Source: Pelagerythrobacter marensis (lineage in GTDB: Bacteria > Pseudomonadota > Alphaproteobacteria > Sphingomonadales > Sphingomonadaceae). Taken from it: a DNA stretch of 64,000 nt. Positions 19,451-27,690 of this stretch are shown one piece after another. The position numbers were made by a program, and so were the translations under genes. The notes under the pieces are model-generated. The model saw only the letters and a list, made by a program, of their open reading frames with translations. It did no database searches and was not told the origin of the DNA. The number at the start of each line of letters is the position of its first letter. Position 1 is the stretch's first letter. Location: assembly GCF_036700095.1 (NCBI RefSeq), contig NZ_CP144918.1, positions 745,001 to 809,000 on the forward strand, in the 5' to 3' direction.

Positions 19451-19517
19451 AGTCGTTTTCAGCGGGCCGGCACCGGTGCGGGCCGGCGCCGCTTCTTCAG
19501 CCCTGCTGAAAACGACT
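19451..19517. terminator. Large inverted repeat between converging lptA and holA
   Basis: Thirteen-base arms AGTCGTTTTCAGC (19451-19463) and GCTGAAAACGACT (19505-19517) pair perfectly. The 41-base loop has its own GC-rich hairpin (around GGCACCGGTGC). The element begins right after the lptA stop and lies 9 bases beyond the holA stop, so it fits a bidirectional terminator, though the T tracts are short and part of the stem. Confidence 0.55.
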
Positions 19518-19526
19518 CCAAAGGCG

Positions 19527-20552
19527 TCAGCGCCGGCCGGCGTGGCGGGCGATTTCGGCAAGGCCTTGCGCCAGCAGCAGTTCGGCCGACTGGCTGTTGG
19601 CGAGCAACGCGCGGTGGAGCGCGACGAGCTTCGCCACCAGCCGGTCGAGCTCGCGCCCGCGCCAGCGCTGGAGCTGGGCGGCGATATCGCGCTCGTCCTT
19701 CCAGAAAATGCCCAGCCGGGCTTTCGTCCCGCGATCGAGATCGTTCAGCCGCCGCGAACCGAGCGTCGCCGTGAGCCGCGCAAGCTGCGCCGCGCGCCGC
19801 TCGAGCGCGAGCAGGACGCCGACCGGATTGAGCGACAGTTCGCGCAAGCGGTGGATCTCGCCGGGGATCTTGCGCACCTCGCCCGCCAGAACGGCGTTGA
19901 CCAGCGACATGAACCCGTCTTCCTCGGTCGTCGCGCCGATCGCCTCCAGCGCTTCCGCATCGGCGGTGCGCGGTGCGGCGGGCGAGGCGTCGAGATAGAG
20001 CGAAAGCTTCTCCACTTCCGAGCGGGCGAGCCGCACGTCCAGCCCGGCGGCGCGCGCGATCCGTTCGGCGATGTCGCCGTTGAGCCGCAGGCCGGCGGCG
20101 TCGGCCATCGTCCGCACGCTGGTGGTGACGGAGGCGAGATCGGGCGGCCAGAACATCGCCACCAGGGCATCGTCGCGCTTCTCCAGCAGCTTGGCGGTGC
20201 GCGACTTGTCGGTGGCGGACGTGGCGACGATCAGGACCGGGCAGGCATCGCCCGTTCCGTCGAGCAGGTTGGCGACTGCGTCGTGCGCTTCGTCGCCGTT
20301 CGCGCGAACGTAGATGTGGCGCGCGCCGCCGAAGAGCGAGGACGATCGCGCCTCGTCGCCCAGCAGGACCGGGTCCTTGCGCAAGGCGGCGCCGGCCATC
20401 TCGACCCGCTCGCCCGGCTCGTCCAGCAGCGCGACGATCCGGTCGGCGGCGGCGGAGGCGCCGGCCTCGTCGGGGCCGCAGAAGAAGAACACCCCGCACT
20501 GGCGCGCCGCACGCTGCGCGGTTCCCGCGAAATCGCGCTGGGTCGCCTTCAC
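19527..20552 (-). CDS. holA: DNA polymerase III subunit delta
   Basis: The delta subunit of the clamp loader opens the beta clamp for loading on DNA. The 341-residue protein fits E. coli HolA in length. It has VFFFCGPDEAGASAAADRIV at the N-terminus, RHIYVRANGDEAHDAV, a central AAA-like domain without Walker motifs, and the C-terminal collar (KIPGEIHRLRELSLNPVGVL). The start is most likely GTG at 20552, which overlaps the lptE stop as GTGA; no ATG lies near and the length fits. It is the last gene of the DUF3576-leuS-lptE-holA operon. Confidence 0.92.
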   Translation of the reverse strand: MKATQRDFAGTAQRAARQCGVFFFCGPDEAGASAAADRIVALLDEPGERVEMAGAALRKDPVLLGDEARSSSLFGGARHIYVRANGDEAHDAVANLLDGTGDACPVLIVATSATDKSRTAKLLEKRDDALVAMFWPPDLASVTTSVRTMADAAGLRLNGDIAERIARAAGLDVRLARSEVEKLSLYLDASPAAPRTADAEALEAIGATTEEDGFMSLVNAVLAGEVRKIPGEIHRLRELSLNPVGVLLALERRAAQLARLTATLGSRRLNDLDRGTKARLGIFWKDERDIAAQLQRWRGRELDRLVAKLVALHRALLANSQSAELLLAQGLAEIARHAGRR

Positions 20553-21043
20553 CGGTCCTGCTGGCGCAGCGTCAGCGACAGCTGGGTGACGATCCGGTCG
20601 GCCACGTCCTGCGCCAGGTTCTCGAGCGCGGTCTGTTCCGCTGCGATGGTTGCGTATTCGCTGGAGACGACGTCGATGCCCGCGTCGGAGCCGGCGGTGG
20701 CGTCGAGCAGGATCGCCCCGTCGGCGGTGTCGACGAGCTGGTAGCGCGCGCGCAGCGTGCGGCGCTCGCGGCCGACGGTGTCGTCGCTCAGCACGCCGAG
20801 CCCCTCCAGCCGGTCGTCGAGCCGCACGTCGAGACGGTAGCGCGGGCTTTCCGGCCCTGCGGCGCCCAGCCGGTCGCGCAGGGCATTGCGCACCAGCCAT
20901 CCGGCGCGTCCCTCGATCGGGGCGACCTCGACCGCGGCCAGCCCCCGCGCCACCTGGCCGTTGCCGCCGCCGGCGTACATCGGCTGCAGCCCGCAGCCGG
21001 CGAGCGCGACCATTACCGCGGCGAGGGCGGCGGCACGAATCAT
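20549..21043 (-). CDS. lptE: LPS-assembly lipoprotein LptE
   Basis: LptE plugs the LptD barrel in the outer membrane and is needed for LPS insertion. The 164-residue protein begins [20 protein letters not shown], a lipoprotein signal with LAGC lipobox, and continues with LQPMYAGGG, typical of alphaproteobacterial LptE. Later segments are [17 protein letters not shown] and [15 protein letters not shown]. Its ATG overlaps the leuS TGA (ATGA) and its stop overlaps the holA GTG, so it is coupled on both sides. Confidence 0.9.
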   Translation of the reverse strand: MIRAAALAAVMVALAGCGLQPMYAGGGNGQVARGLAAVEVAPIEGRAGWLVRNALRDRLGAAGPESPRYRLDVRLDDRLEGLGVLSDDTVGRERRTLRARYQLVDTADGAILLDATAGSDAGIDVVSSEYATIAAEQTALENLAQDVADRIVTQLSLTLRQQDR

Positions 21044-23559
21044 GTGACGATGTTCACCAGCCGGTCGGGCACCACGATCACCTTGCGCACGCTTGCTCCG
21101 TCGATCGAACGCTGCACTTTCTCGCTGGCGAGAGCAAGCGCTTCGAGATCCTCGCGCGAAGCGCCCTTGGGCACGGTCAGCGTATCGCGCAGCTTGCCCT
21201 TGTGCTGGACGGCGATGGTGACTTCGTCCTCGACCAGCAGGGCCGGGTCGAAGGCCGGCCAGGGCGCGTCGGCGACCAGACCTTCGCCGCCGATCGCGGC
21301 CCAGCCTTCTTCGGCCAGGTGCGGCATCATCGGGCTGGAAAGCAGCAGGATCGTGCGGATCGCTTCGCTGCGCGTGGCCGAGGGTCCGGCCTTTTCGGCA
21401 GCGCCTGTCAATTCGTAGATCCGCGCGACCGCCTTGTTGAACGAAAGCGCCTCGATATCCTCGGCCACCGCGGCGATCGTCTGGTGGACCTTGCGCAGCA
21501 GGGCCTTGTCCTCGCCGCTCGCCGCCCGGTCGTACTGCCCGAACAGGCGCCAGAGGCGCTGGACGAAGCGCCAGCATCCCTCGATCCCGGCTTCGGACCA
21601 CGGCAGGTCGCGCTCGGGCGGGCTGTCGGACAGCATGAACCAGCGCACCGCGTCGGCGCCGTATTTCGCGACGATCTCGTCCGGGTCGACGGTGTTCTTC
21701 TTCGACTTGGACATCTTGATCACGCGGCCGATCGAGACTTCGCCCCCGTCGGCCTTCAGCAGGGCGCGGTCGGCCTCGCGGCTGATTTCGTCCGGCGCGT
21801 AATAGACGGTCTTGCCGTCTTCGCTGCGGCTATAGGTCTCGTGCGTGACCATCCCCTGCGTGAAGAGGCTGGCGAAGGGTTCGGCGAAGTCGAGCTGCCC
21901 CATGCTCTGCAGCGCGCGGGTCCAGAAACGGGCGTAGAGCAAGTGCAGGATCGCGTGCTCGATCCCGCCGATATACTGTTCCACCGGCAGCCACTTCGCC
22001 ACTTCCGCGCGATCGAATGGCTTGTCCGCCGGCTGGCTGGCGAAGCGCAGAAAATACCAGCTCGAATCGACGAAAGTGTCGAGCGTGTCGGTCTCCCGCT
22101 CCGCCTCGCCGCCGCATTGCGGGCAATCGACGTGCTTCCAGGTCGGGTGCCGTACCAGCGGGTTGCCGGGGGTCTGGAAATCGACGTCTTCAGGCAGGGT
22201 GATCGGCAGGCTGTCCTTGGGCGCGGGGACCACGCCGCAGTCCGGGCAGTGGATGAAGGGGATCGGCGTGCCCCAATAACGCTGGCGCGAAACGCCCCAG
22301 TCGCGCAGGCGCCAGACGGTCTTGCCCTCGCCGCGCCCCTCGCCCTCGATCCGGCGGATCACTTCGCGCTTGGCGCTTTCCACATCCATTCCGTCGAGGA
22401 AGTCGGAATTGACGATCACGCCCTCACCCGGCTCGGCCGCGCCGTCGAAAGGCTTGCCGGCATCCTCCACGCTCGGGGCGACGACGCGCGGGATCGGCAG
22501 GCCATATTTGGTCGCGAATTCGAAGTCGCGCTGGTCGTGGCCGGGCACGGCCATGATCGCGCCGGTGCCGTAATCCATCAGCACGAAATTGGCGATGAAG
22601 ACGGGCAGGTGCTCGCCGGTAAAGGGATGTTTCGCCCCGATCCCGGTGTCGAAGCCGAGCTTTTCCGCCGTCTCCAGCTCGGCCGCGGTCGTGCCGCCGC
22701 GCTTGCACCGCTCGACGAATTTCGCCGCATCGCAGTTTTGCGCCGCAACCGCCTGCGCCAGCGGATGGTCGGGCGCGACGGCGACGAACGTGGCGCCGAA
22801 GATCGTGTCGGGCCGGGTGGTATAGACGGGCAGCGTCTCGCCGTTCGACAGGTCGAACGCGAACTGCAGCCCGCGCGACTTGCCGATCCAGTTTTCCTGC
22901 ATCAGGCGGACTTTGTCCGGCCAGTTCTCCAGATCGCCCAGTCCGGACAGCAGGTCCTCGGCAAAGTCGGTGATCTTCAGGAACCACTGGTTGAGCTTGC
23001 GCTTCTCGACCTCGGCGCCCGAGCGCCAGCCCTTGCCGTCGATCACCTGCTCGTTGGCGAGCACGGTCATGTCGACCGGGTCCCAGTTCACCTCGCTTTC
23101 CTTGCGATAGACCAGACCCGCTTCGTAGAGGTCGATGAACAGCGCCTGCTCGTGGCCGTAGTATTCGGGATCGCAGGTGGCGAGTTCGCGGCTCCAGTCG
23201 AGCGCAAAGCCGATCCGCCTGAGCTGCGCCTTCATGTTGGCGATGTTGCCGCGCGTCCAGCCGCCGGGGTGGACGCCCTTTTCCATCGCCGCGTTCTCGG
23301 CCGGCATGCCGAAGGCGTCCCACCCCATCGGGTGGAGCACTTCGTGCCCGGTCATCCGTTTGTACCGCGCGAGCACGTCGCCCATCGTGTAATTGCGCAC
23401 GTGGCCGATATGGATCCGCCCCGAGGGGTAGGGAAACATCTCGAGCACGTAGCTCTTGGGCTTGTCGGAGCGGCTGTCGGCTTCGAAGCAGCGGGCTTCG
23501 TCCCATGCACGCTGCCAGCGCGCGTCGGCTTCGGCGGGATTGAAACGGTTATCGGTCAT
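21040..23559 (-). CDS. leuS: Leucyl-tRNA synthetase
   Basis: This class Ia synthetase charges tRNA-Leu. The 839-residue protein has the HIGH motif ([10 protein letters not shown], His50-His53), the CP1 editing domain with [20 protein letters not shown], and KMSKS near residue 615 ([16 protein letters not shown]). The C-terminal anticodon and tail domains are present. Length is normal for a bacterial LeuRS. It lies 107 bases after the DUF3576 lipoprotein on the same strand. Confidence 0.98.
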   Translation of the reverse strand: MTDNRFNPAEADARWQRAWDEARCFEADSRSDKPKSYVLEMFPYPSGRIHIGHVRNYTMGDVLARYKRMTGHEVLHPMGWDAFGMPAENAAMEKGVHPGGWTRGNIANMKAQLRRIGFALDWSRELATCDPEYYGHEQALFIDLYEAGLVYRKESEVNWDPVDMTVLANEQVIDGKGWRSGAEVEKRKLNQWFLKITDFAEDLLSGLGDLENWPDKVRLMQENWIGKSRGLQFAFDLSNGETLPVYTTRPDTIFGATFVAVAPDHPLAQAVAAQNCDAAKFVERCKRGGTTAAELETAEKLGFDTGIGAKHPFTGEHLPVFIANFVLMDYGTGAIMAVPGHDQRDFEFATKYGLPIPRVVAPSVEDAGKPFDGAAEPGEGVIVNSDFLDGMDVESAKREVIRRIEGEGRGEGKTVWRLRDWGVSRQRYWGTPIPFIHCPDCGVVPAPKDSLPITLPEDVDFQTPGNPLVRHPTWKHVDCPQCGGEAERETDTLDTFVDSSWYFLRFASQPADKPFDRAEVAKWLPVEQYIGGIEHAILHLLYARFWTRALQSMGQLDFAEPFASLFTQGMVTHETYSRSEDGKTVYYAPDEISREADRALLKADGGEVSIGRVIKMSKSKKNTVDPDEIVAKYGADAVRWFMLSDSPPERDLPWSEAGIEGCWRFVQRLWRLFGQYDRAASGEDKALLRKVHQTIAAVAEDIEALSFNKAVARIYELTGAAEKAGPSATRSEAIRTILLLSSPMMPHLAEEGWAAIGGEGLVADAPWPAFDPALLVEDEVTIAVQHKGKLRDTLTVPKGASREDLEALALASEKVQRSIDGASVRKVIVVPDRLVNIVT

Positions 23560-23666
23560 CGCACGCCCTGTTAGGCGATTTGCGCGCTATTGGAAGGCGC
23601 GAGTTGGGAAGGCAGCGGGACGGGGAGAGGCACCGGTGCGCGGCATGTCGCCGCCGGTGCGGGCGA

Positions 23667-24113
23667 TCAGCTGACCGTCTGCCGGCGCAGGTCGCGCGCC
23701 TTGGTCAGGATAATGCTTTCCAGCTTCTGCACCGTCGCCGCCTGGACCGGGGCATCGACCCAGGCGCCACCCTGGTTGACCTGGCGGCTGGCGGCGACGC
23801 GCACCGCGTCGGCGCGCAAGTCCTGGTCGAGGATCGAGACGGTCAGCTTGACCCGCTCGCCCGGATTGTCGGGGTTGGCGTACCAGTCGGTCACGATCAC
23901 CCCGCCCGCGCTGTCGGCCTGGAGCAGGGGCGCGAAGCTGACCGTTTCGAGCGCGGCGCGCCAGAGATAGGAATTGACGCCGATCGTCGTCACCTGGCTG
24001 GCGGCGAGGTCGGCGGCCGGACGGTCGCGGCCGCCGCAGGCCGCGAGGCTGGCCAGCGCCAGCGTGGCGAAAACGGCGCGGGACGCGATCGGGGTTAGGC
24101 GGGTGACGTTCAT
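23667..24113 (-). CDS. DUF3576 lipoprotein
   Basis: This 148-residue exported protein has a lipobox (LALASLAACGGRD) and then the conserved core VTTIGVNSYLWRAALETVSF, GGVIVTDWYANPDNPGERVKL and AVRVAASRQVNQGGAWVDAPV. This is the DUF3576 family, typically found directly upstream of leuS in alphaproteobacteria. The function is unknown; co-occurrence with lptE suggests an envelope role, which is inference only. Confidence 0.88.
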   Translation of the reverse strand: MNVTRLTPIASRAVFATLALASLAACGGRDRPAADLAASQVTTIGVNSYLWRAALETVSFAPLLQADSAGGVIVTDWYANPDNPGERVKLTVSILDQDLRADAVRVAASRQVNQGGAWVDAPVQAATVQKLESIILTKARDLRRQTVS

Positions 24114-24508
24114 GATGATCCGGTGATGTCCTGTCGCTATGCTCGTCGGCCTCTATAACCGCCCGCACGCGGGCGGCAAGCGCAGCGTGGAATCGCTGCC
24201 GACCGGCCCGATTGACCTTCGCGCGCTTGAACAGCGCCTTAATCGCCGCGGCCGTCTGTGTGCGCCGCGCAACAGTTGCCGGCGATTCGCGCCGCGCCGC
24301 TTGTGGAAAAGCTGGCCAAGCGGCCCGATTGACACTAGCTTTCGATTCGAGAGTGCTTGCGATTCCCGCCTCGCCGCCGTGCTGACGAAACAATGTCATG
24401 GCGAAGGGGCATCGGGGAACCGGGAAACCGCAAGCGCGGCACGCAAAGTCAGGAACGGTTCAGGTGCCATCGCGTCTGAATGTCGGGGAAAAGGCAGGTA
24501 AGGGGCAG
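24114..24508. other. Divergent intergenic region with a 13-bp direct repeat
   Basis: The region separates the DUF3576 start from the orphan gene at 24509. It holds the promoter noted above and two identical copies of CGGCCCGATTGAC at 24204-24216 and 24322-24334, the second running into TTGACA. The open frames that cross it have low-complexity, Arg-rich translations and no family signature. No RNA gene is recognised. Confidence 0.5.
24152..24179 (-). promoter_or_regulatory. Possible promoter of the DUF3576-leuS-lptE-holA operon
   Basis: Read on the minus strand, TTGCCG (24179-24174) and TATAGA (24157-24152) are 16 bases apart and lie about 38 bases before the DUF3576 start. The spacer contains a small GC-rich inverted repeat (CCCGCGTGCGGG). 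Found by eye. Confidence 0.33.
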
Positions 24509-25258
24509 ATGGCTCGGTCAGGCAGAAAGACAGACAAGGGCGGGTTCGTCCCCCTGCTGCTGTCTGCCGCGTGCCTTGCGCTGGCGATTCCATCCGCCGG
24601 GCTTGCGGTCGCCGGGCTCGATAACGCCGGCGCCGTTCCCGATCTCGGCGGCTTCGCGCCGTTCACGCCGGCTTCGGTCGATCCCGAACTGGCTCATCGC
24701 GTCGCCGAACGGATTGCCGCAAGCGGGCAGGCGCTGCGCTTCACGCCGGCCGGCCCGGCCCGGCCGCTCGACCGCACGGTGACCGTCGCGGTTCGCGTCG
24801 ACGAAGATACGGCGAAGGCGATTTCCTTCCGCTCGACGCTCGCCGCCGTTGCCGGAGAGCCCGGGAAGGCCCCCGCGCTTGCGTCCACCCGATACAACCT
24901 CGGCGTTGCCCGCGGGTATCAGAGCTTCGCCAAGACGCCTTCGCTCCCCGCCGGCGTGCGCAAGATGGAGGTTCCCGACCTGGCCAGCTTCAAACCGTCC
25001 GAAGGGGCCGCGGACAAGCCGAGCCGCCTGCAGCCGCGCATTTCTTTCGAGCGCGATCGCAGCCTCGGCCGTTCGCCCCGCACGCTGGAGGGGCTGGGCG
25101 ATCAGTCGGTCGATCTGGGCGGCGCCTATCGCGTGACGCGCAATCTCGACGTTACCGCGGGCGTGCGCCTGTCGCAGGACCGCGACCGCCTCGCGCCGCT
25201 GACCGATATGGAAGAGGACAGCCAGGCGGTCTACGTCGGCACCCAGTTCCGTTTCTGA
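24509..25258 (+). CDS. Orphan exported protein, possibly outer-membrane associated
   Basis: I do not recognise the family. The 249-residue protein has a basic start (MARSGRKTDKGG) and a hydrophobic signal segment (FVPLLLSAACLALAIPSAGLAVAG). The middle is rich in Ala, Pro and Arg, and the end is strand-like, alternating polar and hydrophobic residues (NLDVTAGVRLSQD) and closing with QAVYVGTQFRF. A C-terminal Phe in such a strand is the usual recognition signal for outer-membrane barrel assembly, though the protein seems to have too few strands for a full barrel. The start at 24509 is chosen because of the AGGGG Shine-Dalgarno; 37 more residues upstream are possible. Confidence 0.7.
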   Translation: MARSGRKTDKGGFVPLLLSAACLALAIPSAGLAVAGLDNAGAVPDLGGFAPFTPASVDPELAHRVAERIAASGQALRFTPAGPARPLDRTVTVAVRVDEDTAKAISFRSTLAAVAGEPGKAPALASTRYNLGVARGYQSFAKTPSLPAGVRKMEVPDLASFKPSEGAADKPSRLQPRISFERDRSLGRSPRTLEGLGDQSVDLGGAYRVTRNLDVTAGVRLSQDRDRLAPLTDMEEDSQAVYVGTQFRF

Positions 25259-25311
25259 GTCCCCGGTGCCGGGGCCGACATCGTTTCGTAACACCATTGT
25301 TCTTCGACAGA

Positions 25312-25346
25312 CCCCGCCCCCGGCTGCCCGGCGGCGGGGTTTTGCT
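25312..25346 (+). terminator. Rho-independent terminator
   Basis: CCCCGCC (25312-25318) pairs with GGCGGGG (25333-25339) and is followed by TTTTGCTTT. It lies 54 bases after the orphan gene stop and should isolate it from phbB. Confidence 0.75.
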
Positions 25347-25419
25347 TTGTAGCTGCGCGCGCCTGGCCTAGGCTTGCGCGGGGGCGAAGACAGCGGATCA
25401 TTCGGGAGAGATTTCTATT

Positions 25420-26142
25420 ATGGCACGAGTGGCGATTGTTACCGGCGGAACACGCGGCATCGGCGAGGCGATCAGCCTTGCCCTCAAGGCGCAGGGGCGC
25501 ACCGTGGTCGCCAACTACGCGGGCAACGAGGAGAAGGCGAAGCGGTTTTCCGACACGCACGGCATCGCAACCTACAAGTGGGACGTCGGCGATCACGAAG
25601 CCTGTATCGAGGGGTGCAAGCGGGTCACGGCCGAAGTCGGCGAAATCGACATCGTGGTCAACAATGCCGGGATCACGCGCGACGGCACATTGCACAAGAT
25701 GAGTTACGACGACTGGAACGAAGTCATGCGCATCAACCTGGGCGGGTGCTTCAACATGGCCAAGGCCTGCTTCCCCGGGATGCGCGAGCGCGGGTGGGGC
25801 CGGATCGTCAATATCGGCAGCATCAACGGCCAGGCGGGGCAATACGGCCAGGTCAACTATGCCGCGGCGAAGAGCGGCATTCACGGCTTTACCAAAGCCC
25901 TGGCGCAGGAAGGCGCGCGTTTCGGGGTGACGGTGAACGCGATCGCGCCCGGCTATATCGATACCGACATGGTCGCCGCCGTGCCCGAGCCGGTGCTGGA
26001 AAAGATCGTCGCCAAGATCCCCGTCGGGCGGCTCGGCCAGGCGGAGGAAATCGCCCGCGGCGTGGCTTTCCTCACCAGCGACGACGGCGGTTTCGTCACC
26101 GGCTCGACCATGAGCATCAACGGCGGGCAGCACATGTACTGA
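25420..26142 (+). CDS. phbB: Acetoacetyl-CoA reductase
   Basis: This SDR enzyme uses NADPH to reduce acetoacetyl-CoA to (R)-3-hydroxybutyryl-CoA, the monomer for polyhydroxybutyrate. The 240-residue protein has TGGTRGIG at residues 8-15, NNAGITRDGTLHKM, the catalytic Tyr and Lys in VNYAAAKSGIHG, and the PhbB-type C-terminus GSTMSINGGQHMY. The specific PhaB features make this call better than a generic SDR such as FabG. No phaC or phaA is in the window. GGGAGAG precedes the ATG. The next gene starts about 11 bases after the stop. Confidence 0.9.
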   Translation: MARVAIVTGGTRGIGEAISLALKAQGRTVVANYAGNEEKAKRFSDTHGIATYKWDVGDHEACIEGCKRVTAEVGEIDIVVNNAGITRDGTLHKMSYDDWNEVMRINLGGCFNMAKACFPGMRERGWGRIVNIGSINGQAGQYGQVNYAAAKSGIHGFTKALAQEGARFGVTVNAIAPGYIDTDMVAAVPEPVLEKIVAKIPVGRLGQAEEIARGVAFLTSDDGGFVTGSTMSINGGQHMY

Positions 26143-26153
26143 GGGGACGATCG

Positions 26154-26435
26154 CTGCCCGCCCCCTATCACCCGCCGGTCAAGCGCTCGGTCGAAATCGC
26201 CGGGCACAAGACCTCGATCAGCCTGGAACCGCTGTTCTGGGACATGCTGCGCGAGGCCGCGGCGCGCGAAGGGGTGCCGGTCAACGCGCTGGTGGCGCGG
26301 ATCGACGAGGAGCGCATTCGGGCGCAAGTTCCGCCGGGCCTGGCCGGCGCGATCCGTCTCTGGCTGGTTGCAAACCGGCCCGGCCTTTCGTTGCCTGAAG
26401 TCATATTGACGGAAGGCGCACCCGGAGACGGATAG
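26154..26435 (+). CDS. Ribbon-helix-helix domain protein, probable CTG start
   Basis: The 93-residue product has a short N-terminus (PAPYHPPVKRSVEIAGHKTS) and a ribbon-helix-helix-like fold (ISLEPLFWDMLREAAAREG, VNALVARIDEERI), as in small DNA-binding proteins with the RHH_4-type pattern. No ATG, GTG or TTG lies in frame between the phbB stop and the domain. The strong GAGGGGA at 26141-26147 is correctly spaced for a CTG at 26154; the first in-frame ATG would delete the beta strand. So a CTG start is proposed. It directly follows phbB and may act with it, but its target is unknown. Confidence 0.72.
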   Translation: MPAPYHPPVKRSVEIAGHKTSISLEPLFWDMLREAAAREGVPVNALVARIDEERIRAQVPPGLAGAIRLWLVANRPGLSLPEVILTEGAPGDG

Positions 26436-26543
26436 ATGCGATGCCGATGAAGTCTGCCTCTTCGGGCATGGACAGCCGGGATGAAGCGTTCAAAGAACCT
26501 CCATTCCTCGTCACCCGGCCGCGCATGATCCGACCGGGCCGAT

Positions 26544-27464
26544 CTATCCGACCCCCATTCCTCCATCCGAACTCAAAGCGCTACCTGTTGCGAATGTGAG
26601 GTCGGGTGATGCCATTGAAACGATAAAGGCCGCAATCTCCTCGGGACGAGCCATACGCTTCATTCCGTGTACGTTGGATTTCGCCCATTGTGCCGAGCCC
26701 ACCTGCCAAACGGCATCTGGCACGTTCTCCATACCAGCAACTCGCCTCACCAATGCAGTGTCGGTGGTACCAGGATTGATCGCGTTTATCCGGATGCCCT
26801 TCTCCGCATAATCCAGCGCGGCTGAATGAACCATCCCGACAAGCCCGGCTTTCGATGCGACATAGGCGCTTTGAGCGGGGCCTGCGACATTGGCGACCGA
26901 GGAGGCAACGACGAGAATCACGCCCCCGCCCGCGTTCAGCATCGCGGGTATCGAATGCTTCAAAGTGAAGAAGCCGCCATGCAGGTTGGTGTCGATCACA
27001 TCCTGCCATTCCGGAGTCGCGTAGTCATGCAGCGGCTTCTGGATTGTGATCCCGGCATTTGCGACAACGATGTCCAGCCCACCCAATGCCCGACGCGCCT
27101 GGTCGAGAAACCTGGCCACGTCCTCTTCACGCCTCACGTCCGCCTGAATGTATTTTGCCTGCCCACCCGCCGAGGCGATGGATTGTTGAACCTCTTCGCC
27201 AAGCTCGGCCCGCCTTCCGCAGAAGGCGACCTTCGCGCCGTGTGCGGCAAAGAGTTCGACCGTGGCCCGGCCAATACCCGACGTTCCGCCGGTAACAACA
27301 ACGGCCTTTCCAGCGAAACGATCATCCGCTTGCAGCGCGATGGGCGCAGGCGGCCGCGATCCGGCGCCGACGGCCGCACCGGCCACGGCACCAACCGCAA
27401 GACCACCAGCCGCACCCAGCATCGCCCTCCGCCCCGGATTGGCGGGTTTGTGTGTATCGGTCAT
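26544..27464 (-). CDS. SDR family oxidoreductase with twin-arginine-like N-terminus
   Basis: The 306-residue protein has MTDTHKPANPGRRAMLG, a Gly/Ala-rich hydrophobic segment to about residue 34, then a classical SDR: VVVTGGTSGIGRATV (Gly motif 58-65), VANAGITIQ, catalytic Ser/Tyr/Lys with SAYVASKAG, and the C-terminus TFATGSALSSDGGMGVG. The RR pair followed by a hydrophobic stretch looks like a Tat signal or membrane anchor. There is no in-frame Met between it and the SDR core, so the N-terminus is real. The substrate is unknown. It is divergent from a TetR gene, which is its likely repressor, across a 17-bp inverted repeat. Confidence 0.85.
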   Translation of the reverse strand: MTDTHKPANPGRRAMLGAAGGLAVGAVAGAAVGAGSRPPAPIALQADDRFAGKAVVVTGGTSGIGRATVELFAAHGAKVAFCGRRAELGEEVQQSIASAGGQAKYIQADVRREEDVARFLDQARRALGGLDIVVANAGITIQKPLHDYATPEWQDVIDTNLHGGFFTLKHSIPAMLNAGGGVILVVASSVANVAGPAQSAYVASKAGLVGMVHSAALDYAEKGIRINAINPGTTDTALVRRVAGMENVPDAVWQVGSAQWAKSNVHGMKRMARPEEIAAFIVSMASPDLTFATGSALSSDGGMGVG

Positions 27465-27477
27465 TCCATGCCCTTTT

Positions 27478-27530
27478 ATATTGACAATGAACATATACCC
27501 TTTCCTGCACATAATGTTCATTGTCAATAT
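27478..27530. promoter_or_regulatory. 17-bp perfect inverted repeat between SDR and TetR genes (probable operator)
   Basis: ATATTGACAATGAACAT (27478-27494) and its exact reverse complement (27514-27530) flank a 19-base spacer. The 60 bases from 27481 count 20 G or C (33%), far below the surroundings. Each arm holds a TTGACA hexamer facing inward. The first arm starts 14 bases before the SDR ATG, so a protein bound there would block that gene. The adjacent TetR is the obvious candidate binder. Confidence 0.7.
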
Positions 27531-27690
27531 TAAACTGTGGTTGCAGATCTTGCCCGCGAAGAATTCACATCGTGAATCCATGTGGTTAGAGGGGTATCGA
27601 CGGGCAAAGGGAACGTCATGCCTCGGGCGCTGGTTCGGCAACAACGCCTATGGATGATCGCAACTGCCGGTCGATAACGGAGGAGCGCGC

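Noticed and set aside
24139-24501. Possible 120-codon gene before the orphan exported protein
   Set aside because: The translation is Arg- and Ser-rich with no signal or motif, and it overlaps the promoter region and the start of the better gene.
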